NCBI GenBank assembly: GCA_019915015.1
Contig: JAHBBC010000003.1
Location: forward strand, 1,674,001 to 1,738,000
Reading direction: 5' to 3'
Length of the DNA: 64,000 bases
Source: Auriscalpium vulgare
Taxonomy: Eukaryota > Basidiomycota > Agaricomycetes > Russulales > Auriscalpiaceae
In this document: in pieces, positions 56,978 to 64,000 of the stretch
How the letters are laid out: each line of letters starts with the position of its first letter
How positions within the stretch are numbered: position 1 is the first letter of the stretch
Program-made: the position numbers and the translations under genes
Notes under the pieces: model-generated
Database searches by the model: none
The model's input: the letters and a program-made list of their open reading frames with translations, nothing else
What the model was told of the DNA's origin: nothing

Positions 56978-58690
56978 TTAACTCCTTCCCTCGCATAATC
57001 GACCCTCTTCTTTTGCCCTTAACTGATCACCCTCGTCCCAAGTCAACAGCATCCCAGGCAGCGCCTCCCGCATCCTCGCCACCCACACCTCGTCCACGTC
57101 GCACAGCTTCACGTCCAGCTCCTCCAGCCCATGCCCGGCTTCCGCACGCGCGACAAGACACCGCAGCAGCGCGTCACCCTGTAGCACCGGTCCGACGTCA
57201 GCCCATGCAGCGGTATCGAGGCGCACATTAGCAAGGACGAGGACGGCCAGTGCCGGGAGAAAACATTGCGGGTGTGGTGTTGCGGGATTGTTGCTGCCAT
57301 TGGAATCGGAACGCGGGCCGAGTGTGGGCAGTAGTGCAGAGCAGAGCGAGATTGCTGCGTTGTCTTCGGCTCTGAGACGCCGCAGCCCAGACGCATCTCC
57401 CAAGGAGTCGCGCCAAACCTGCGCGTGATCAAATGCTTCTTGATCGGTGGTGAGGGAGATCAAGTGTTCCGATGACAATGCCTTCAGTGCGGTGGGCACG
57501 GTGACGCCGTCCTTTTCCTCGGAAAGATGATTTATATCGAATTTGAACGACAGGGAACCCGCACATGACGGGCGCTTGGTCTTCACTTTCACTGTGTCGT
57601 CGCATGAGGACCAGGCATCCGGCTCGACCGACAAAATCTTGAGTCCTGATACAGCGGAGCTTCCGGATGGCATGTCGGTGTGTACACATGCAACGGCGGC
57701 CCGAAAGCACCCTGCGACATCGGCCGCTCGCTCCTGGTAGTACTGGTAGTCCACCAGCACGCATTTCACCGAGGCGGATGGGGTGAGTGCGAGGTGAGAG
57801 AAAAAAATCCGTCCTTCCTGAAAGGACGTGGTCAATTTTAGGAAGCCTAGTCGAGGGAGGGTAACGACGCGATGCGGCCCACCATTGGGTAATTGGTGCA
57901 TCAGCAAGTCCGCTGGAGCCAAATCAAGTTCTAACTTGAGGCTCTCGAGCGCGTACATACGCGCCAGCGCATTCAAAACATCATCGACGGGGGTAGGATG
58001 GGTGTGACCAATCATATTTTGCACGTCCAAGCTGACGAGGTGCGTTAAGAGTGACCATGTCCACGGTATGGACGAGAACCCTTCCGAGGAGAAGCGAAGG
58101 TGTTGTAGCGTTGTAGCGCGTCCTCCAAGGAAGCTGTCCGGAATGGATGTATCGTTCATATTTTGGATAATGAGGGTGCGGAGGAGCGGCGCAGGCATGG
58201 TGAGCGTGCCAAGGACTTCGAACTCGTCGTTGAGGTTGATACGCTGATATTGTATCCGCGACAGACTATCCGTCAAGAATTTGAGCCGGGGATGGTCGAT
58301 ATCGATGAACAGGGAGTGAATGGAGAGCGGCATGGTGCGCGCACGTGCAGAGAACATGGCTGACCAGTTAGAAGAGAAGTCGAGGTCGATATCGGTCCAA
58401 AGACTGGGGTGGCCGAGGGCTACCTGCCGCCAGCGCCGGCAAACGAACGTCACTGCAACCCACCCGGGACGGTGGCGCAGCTGGCCAGTTATCAGGGATT
58501 TATAATCGGGATCACTCGAAGGAGGATCAATATCCAGGAGATAGGTGAAGATGATTGTGAGTATCTCGGGAGGGAGGCGGGCAATGGGTAGAAGGGTGTT
58601 GCAGCGTTCCCGCAACGCGACCAGGGCGGCGTGTTCGGCGGCTTCACGCATGCTGTATGCACGATGGAGCTCCTGCATCGCACGGTCCAT
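56978..58690 (-). CDS. F-box-like protein with leucine-rich C-terminal part
   Basis: Open frame of 570 aa. The N-terminus holds a helical stretch and an F-box-like motif: LPIARLPPEILTIIFTYLL...WVAVTFVCRRWRQVALGHPSLWTDIDL. This is the pattern of the large basidiomycete F-box expansion, which links substrates to SCF ubiquitin ligases through SKP1. The remainder resembles the irregular leucine-rich repeats that bind targets. The true start may be upstream: an AG acceptor just before CGCGAAGTTGCCGCT would extend the protein as REVAAMDRAM, with an earlier exon near 58720-58981. The target is unknown. Confidence 0.8.
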   Translation of the reverse strand: MDRAMQELHRAYSMREAAEHAALVALRERCNTLLPIARLPPEILTIIFTYLLDIDPPSSDPDYKSLITGQLRHRPGWVAVTFVCRRWRQVALGHPSLWTDIDLDFSSNWSAMFSARARTMPLSIHSLFIDIDHPRLKFLTDSLSRIQYQRINLNDEFEVLGTLTMPAPLLRTLIIQNMNDTSIPDSFLGGRATTLQHLRFSSEGFSSIPWTWSLLTHLVSLDVQNMIGHTHPTPVDDVLNALARMYALESLKLELDLAPADLLMHQLPNGGPHRVVTLPRLGFLKLTTSFQEGRIFFSHLALTPSASVKCVLVDYQYYQERAADVAGCFRAAVACVHTDMPSGSSAVSGLKILSVEPDAWSSCDDTVKVKTKRPSCAGSLSFKFDINHLSEEKDGVTVPTALKALSSEHLISLTTDQEAFDHAQVWRDSLGDASGLRRLRAEDNAAISLCSALLPTLGPRSDSNGSNNPATPHPQCFLPALAVLVLANVRLDTAAWADVGPVLQGDALLRCLVARAEAGHGLEELDVKLCDVDEVWVARMREALPGMLLTWDEGDQLRAKEEGRLCEGRS

Positions 58691-58981
58691 AGCGGCAACT
58701 TCGCGCTGGAGTTATGCACGGCGAATGGCTCCTGCCTCGCAGAGCGCGCGCTCTGCGGCTGCCGCGCTGTCCTGGGTGGTGTAGGTGGTGCTTGGGGGAT
58801 AGTGTGGGATTGCCGGAAGCTTGGAGGTTCGGGCGCGGGCGGTTTCGAGCCAGACAACAACGTTGCATTCGTCTGAGTCGTAGGAGCTGCACTGGTGGTT
58901 AGCATGCGCCAAACGAGATGTGTTTTCGGACCTCTCGCCTGCGAGTGCTTGAGTAGTCGACATTTGCCAGCGGAGAGACAC

Positions 58982-60750
58982 AGAACGTCCAATATGATTA
59001 ATATATGATTCACAGGACGAATCGATTGCTCGAGAGGTAATTGACGGCCAAGTTCAAAGTTGGCAGGTTTGCCGGCCAATTTGAATCACCGGTGAAACTA
59101 TTTGTCTGTAAGTCACATGACCTATTGGCTCGCCCGGTGCACCGCCCACCGCCCGCCTGCCAGCCTTTGATATGCGCATACCATTCTGTACCCCTTCTCG
59201 CAGATTGCTAGGTCATTTGGCTATCCCGGATTGCCACGGAGGACTCAGTGGGATTTCTCACTACGGTTGCTATGTACCGCTGAATAGGAGGAGGCACTGG
59301 GACTCTGGAACTTGCGTGGCCCATGTATCGAAGACCTACGGTCTCATACCTCTGAGAAGGCTGCTACGGTGCGCACCCCTCCTATTTTGACCTTACCGGT
59401 CATTGATCGACTGGCATATGTTTCCAGTTGTTCCAATTTTGATCTCAGTAGTTGATCTCGAAGGCATTCTATCAGCGTAGCGAAGCAGAACGGCACGTAC
59501 TAGCCAAGCACACTCATGCTCAGCGCCCCTCTGCTCGTCCGTGCACCAACACTGGCCAAGTACATATTTCGGACCTCCAGGCTACAAATCAAACAGGACC
59601 TGAGGGAGCGGCGCTGATCTTTACAACGACGCTCTGGGCGATGCGGGCTCGAGCGCTGGCCGCAGATTGTGAGACGTACTAAATTTCTGTTCGGTGTACT
59701 TTGAACGCTAATGTGCTTGCTTGTGCAGTAACAGTCATAGAGACACATCCGCGCCTGCGAGCACGAGATGGTGAAGGTCGCGACCTACCACATCCGAAAC
59801 CACAGCCTTATATTCGCAATCCCGAAGGCCAATTATTTTCGTTTTGGGTCGAGTCCGCGATGCCGTTGGGTTTGCAGTGTACGGATGACATGCGTATGGA
59901 ACGGCGGCGCTAGTTTGCACTGATCAAGGGTCTTGCATGAGGGCGTATACCCACCTGGCTTTTCCCCCGCGACCACGTACGCCGCTCTAGTGTATCTGCC
60001 GACGCCGCCGCAACGGCGGCGACGGCCTGATGGTATGAATTTGCTTTCTCCGCCTCTTTCCGATCTGATTTGAGTTCTCTTCTCCATGCAGATGCATTGT
60101 TTAAGGTTCGCAGTTTTGAGCAACTGGGCTGTTTGCTGCGCTTCGTTGGTCGAGTGCGCGCTGTCTGTGTCTTCTGTAAAAGCGCTGTGTGGTTCCATAC
60201 TTACGCCGCGCTAGGTGCGGTGCTAGAGGCTGCTCGAGAAGAGGGCCTGCGGCGTCTGGATGGGACGTGTTTGAGACGACGACGATGCCGTCGGAGCCTT
60301 CTGCCTCTCGACGTGATGGATCAAGTACTGACAGCTGAGCACGGCCGAAGCCTCCAGCACTTGCTGGGGCGCTCACAGCTCTGCGTCTCGCGCGCCTCCC
60401 TTTCTCTCGCTGGCGACGGTGCCGGTGCCTAGGCTAGCTGCGTCCACGTCGAGCATTTCTGTCCGCTGGCGTGCGCGCAGGCTGTCTGGCGGGGCGGTCG
60501 CTCGCACGTCGGCCCCTTCGCGTCCGCGCGTCCAAATCGAGCATGCGTCCTGCCTCTCTGGGCGATGTCCCGGCGGACGCGCCGGCTGCATGCCAGACGC
60601 CCACCCTGATCTGACCGACTCGCTGCTCTTCGATGCATTCCATCCAGAATCCTCGCCCCGTATATATGCCCTCCACCGCGAGCGAGCTGCTCTCTACCCT
60701 CTTCCCGCCGCCGTCACCCCCTCCCTCCATCCGCCCACCCCGCGCTCCCC
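58982..60750. other. Divergent intergenic region, no gene recognised
   Basis: Separates the F-box gene and the membrane protein gene. Frames up to about 120 codons exist near 59450-59690 and 60070-60430 without known motifs. A TATATA element at 60659-60665 fits the promoter of the plus-strand gene starting at 60752. Confidence 0.4.
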
Positions 60751-60751
60751 C

Positions 60752-62520
60752 ATGGCCCTCCACAACTTCGCACAGGTCGCGTGAGTCCTCACATCCGTGC
60801 ATGCGAGTGCTCGGGTCTGACCTGCAGCCTCAGCCATGGCCCCATCTTGATCGGCACCATCTTCAACACCGTGCTCTACGGCATCTCCATCGCACAGACG
60901 TTCATGTACTTTCAGACCTACAAGAAGTGCGCACTCTCTCTTATTGAAGACACATCGCTCACCGCAGAATCTTAGCGACCGGCTATGGATGAAGCTCGTC
61001 GTGCGTGCTCGTTTGCTTTGCACTAATCCGCAGGTCTGACGTCGCTTCAGGTTCTCTTCGTGTTCGTCGCGGATACCCTCAATAGCGTTTTCGATATCGA
61101 GTACACCTATAACTCACTTGTCAATCACTACAGTACGCTTTTTGCTTGGAGGTCAGATTGCCGTCTGACCAAACATTAGATGATCCCGGCGCCATCCAGA
61201 AAGCCAATTGGGGTACGCCTAGCATATCTGCCTCCGATAGGTGTAGCTAACGCCCGCTGTTACAGTTTTTGCCACAGGTGAGTTCAGAAGATGATTGTCC
61301 TTCTCCTCCTGAGCTATATATGCGCGCTGCAGATCCCGCAATGACGGTACGCACCTCCGTTCATGCGATTCGTGCGCATATATGCGCTCCTGAACTTATC
61401 TTTTCTCTCCTCCAGGCTATCATCGGGACGGTCGTCCAGCTGTTCTTCTCTTGGCGCGTACACGTCCTGACTCACAGCAATCTGGCTGTCGGGATTCTCG
61501 TCGTTGGGGCCATCATATCTGGTCGTCAGTATTCAGCGTTCGACGTCACGCTACAGGCTCACATGTGCGCACAGTGGGAGGAATCGCCACATCCATTGCG
61601 ATTGGCATGGTCCCCATGTGGCTGGATTTCCAGAAATTCAAGATTCCGGTGATCGTGTGGCTGACGGTGTCGGCGCTCGTGGACTCGAGCATTACCGCCA
61701 TACTCGTCTGGCATTTGGTAAGTAGTCATCACTGGCTCATGGAGTCATGATTCACTTCCCTTTCAGCGCGGGCACAAAAGAGGATTCAAAGCGTCGGATG
61801 ATATTCTTGACCGCATAATCAGGCGTTCGTATATACTTTCTGAGTGAGACCTCGACCTCACCGTGTGCTCCTCCCAGTGACCGTGCAAACCGGGATGATT
61901 ACGTCCATCTGGGCCATTGTCGACTTGGCTGTATATCTGAGTATTGTCAGTTGTTTCACGGGACGCCTTTGGTCGTTAGCTCACTCGTTTCACTTGTTCG
62001 CCACTCAGCCGACCGGAGTGTACGTCGTCGTTCTACTCGCCCATAGATCGCTGTTGGTCTGAATGCAACTCCAGGCATCTGATCTTCAACTTCGCGCTGT
62101 CCAAGCTCTACAGCAACTCCCTCCTCTCGAGTCTGAACTCTCGTGGGGGCTGGAAGTACGGCACTCAGTCTGGCGAAGAGTCGAGCTCAGCCGGCAACAG
62201 AAGGGTGCGTTCTCCCTCGAGCATCAACCCTGGACGTCCGAGGTCAGCTGATATATCGCTTCCTCGCGCCGACAGCCCGACGTTCTTACGTTCGGAAGCA
62301 GCGCAGTCAGACCCGAGGTGCGCGCGTTTTCAGTTCGCGCGACATGCATGCGTACTGATCATCCCTGGCGCAGGTGTACATCGATGTCGAGTCGCATGAG
62401 ATGGCCCACGCGGATGAGACGGAAGACAAGAAGACGCTCACGGGAAGCACGCCGCCGCCGCCGCGGCCAGCACGGTCCCCGCGCCCGACGTCCGCCATGT
62501 CCGCGATGAGCAAAGTCTGA
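60752..62520 (+). CDS. DUF6534-type seven-helix-like membrane protein
   Basis: Many short exons encode a chain of membrane helices: MALHNFAQVA; HGPILIGTIFNTVLYGISIA followed by QTFMYFQTYKK; LFVFVADTLNSVFDIEYTYN; AIIGTVVQLFFSWRVHVLTH followed by NLAVGILVVGAI. Then come GGIATSIAIGMVPMWLDFQK, IPVIVWLTVSALVDSSITAI followed by LVWHL, and TVQTGMITSIWAIVDLAVYL. A cytosolic tail rich in Ser/Pro/Arg ends AMSAMSKV (stop 62518-62520). The GPxLIGTxxNxxLYGI start and the LxFNFxLSKLYSNSLLSSLN block after the last helix are typical of the basidiomycete DUF6534 family, whose role is unknown. Short hinges between exons were not all resolved. Confidence 0.82.
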
Positions 62521-63441
62521 GCAACGAGTCGTTCGTTATGCTGTATTCTCCCCGACGTTCTTTAACCCATTCGTTTTTATGTGGTGCGATACCCTGAACT
62601 TTCGTGTATATGCTATGTTGTCGGATGTTTTGTACTTTCCTTTGTAGTTTTACGAACGTTCACTTATACTGTGGGATTTGAGAGCGATACCTTTGTCTGT
62701 GGTGTACTGTACTGTTAGGGTACGAAGGAAATCATAGAGTTTCGAAGATGGCGTATGATCAATCGACTCGACGTCTATCCTTCAACAGTCCGTGATTGTG
62801 TTCACGACAAGGTCCCGAAACTTGAAGCTTGAAGCACCATGGAAGACGGCCGCGCCCTGACTGACATTTGGCTTGACAAGACGTCTGGTACGAAAAACCG
62901 CTGCTTCGATAGACCTGCATGTAGATCTGAACTTCCAATGCCAGCGTCGAGTCTGACAGAACTGCATGGACAGCGCTGACTCGGAGCGCAATCGACAGCT
63001 GCCATCGCGGACCCGACATGCCATGTCGACTCGGGCGGAAGCTGGACAGGCGAGCTTCTCAGACGCGCAGAGTCGTCGTGCCGGAGCAGCTCTACGTGAA
63101 GTCGCGCAGAAATGCCTCGGAGACAGTCTGTGTGGTATGATGAACAGTCCACGAGCCGCGCACCCTACTACTTACAGCGCCGCAGCCTGTCACTTCGAGT
63201 CGCGGCCAGTACTAGTCTCCCTGAGTGCGAAGTAGACCCTTCGCGAGCTCGAACCTAGGGGTGGTTCTCGAAAGCTTCAAGCCCCGTATACATCAGACGG
63301 ACATGGAGTCGCGCAGCGATGCCAAAGCCGTTTAGAATGTATTCGTGTATAAATCAACTCTGCGCGAGACAGTCCGTGGTGTATGCAAGAAATGAAGCGC
63401 ATGTGGATGTACCTGCAGCTGACCCTACGGGCCTCGGACCC
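62521..63441. other. Intergenic stretch, convergent 3' ends
   Basis: Lies between the stop codons of two convergent genes. No gene recognised. Minus-strand frames near 62759-63152 are open but lack motifs. Confidence 0.4.
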
Positions 63442-64000
63442 TATAGCGCGTAGCGAAACTCGCGGTTCTGCCAATCCGTCAGATCCAAATACGCCTGTCG
63501 ATACACCCCACGTCAGATGAAACTGAGTAAATCACCTACTGCGGACGCACCTTGTCGACGCGCTTCTCGCCGCCGTCGGCCGCGCGCACGTACACCGCGT
63601 CGAAGCGTGTGTCGGGCGCCTCGCGGTCGCGCCGCGCGTTCTCGCGCGCGAGGTAGAGGCGCAGCGTGAGGGTGATCAGCGAGGAGAAGAGCGACGTGGC
63701 GCCGAGCGTGATCCACGGGACGCGGTTCCTGCAGGGGGCCAGTATCAACCTTGAGGCTTTGGCGTGGCCGAGGAGGGGAGGAAAACGGCGCACCGTGGTT
63801 GGTACTCTGCCTTCCACATGAAGGGGCCAAGAGCGCTGCCGAGCGCGTAGGCAATCATAACGATGGCGTTGGTGGTCGTTTCTGCAGAGCGGCGCCGCGG
63901 TGAGCGCCGCGACTACCCATAAGTTGTGAACGCTCACTCTTCGTGTGCCCCGCGGTGACGACCATCACCCAAGACAAGGTCAGCGCGTACGGTACGATCG
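63442..64000 (-). CDS. MFS transporter, allantoate-permease type, 3' end only
   Basis: C-terminal part of an anion:cation-symporter-family carrier of the DAL5 kind. Exons read SWVMVVTAGHTKR, TTNAIVMIAYALGSALGPFM (then WKAEYQPR), and RVPWITLGATSLFSSLITLT (then LRLYLARENARRD). The final exon is AYLDLTDWQNREFRYAL, matching the usual (D/E)xTDxxNxxFRY ending of fungal allantoate-permease relatives. The stop is the complement of 63442-63444. The gene continues past the right edge, so the substrate-determining part is not visible. Confidence 0.82.

Overview
The window reads as nuclear DNA of a filamentous basidiomycete, probably an agaricomycete. Genes are cut by many short GT-AG introns of about 48-85 nt. 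The recognisable families are fungal or basidiomycete in flavour: secreted FAD-linked oxidases, an MLKL-like four-helix N-terminal domain, an F-box protein, a DUF6534-type membrane protein and an allantoate-permease-type MFS carrier. Coordinates below were worked out by hand from splice sites and reading frame; no search was run.

Left part (1-35.4 kb): seven tandem copies, all on the minus strand, of a secreted FAD-linked (berberine-bridge-like) oxidase. They are named A-G here. A and C translate identically, and so do B and D, because the region is a tandem duplication of a 14,052-bp unit (12492-26543). Copy 1 is visible at 1-12491; copy 2 continues from 17287 to 26543. The copy1/copy2 junction lies at 12491/12492. 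The unit also carries a 5'-truncated UFD2 (U-box ubiquitin ligase) gene, an intact membrane-anchored Cu/Zn superoxide dismutase gene, an MLKL-like N-terminal domain gene ending near a 100-nt hairpin, and spacers full of decayed gene pieces such as glutathione reductase. The clearest event is a 3,231-bp terminal-inverted-repeat element at 2088-5318. It sits only in copy 1, is flanked by a TGA target duplication, and its empty site is preserved at 19371-19373 in copy 2. No transposase is visible in it. Instead it carries a frameshifted copy of the mRNA 3'-end-processing gene MPE1 and a second unidentified gene, which makes it a Pack-type gene-capturing element.

The oxidase family shows birth and decay. 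C, E and G look intact. B and D have lost an intron donor by a 14-bp deletion, and F has a 1-nt frameshift. All seven share a TATA box preceded by a GGCGCC-type palindrome.

Middle part (35.4-48.3 kb): ribosomal protein L17 (uL22); two paralogous membrane proteins of an unnamed family; a ~240-bp inverted repeat; two oppositely oriented tRNA-derived SINE-like elements; and the HSP90 co-chaperone CDC37 with an inverted, decayed partial duplicate of itself.

Right part (45.4-64 kb): five paralogous genes for ABM-like (alpha/beta-barrel) proteins of about 206 aa, the first separated from the others by CDC37; an unidentified gene; an F-box protein; a DUF6534-type membrane protein; and the 3' end of an MFS transporter running off the right edge.
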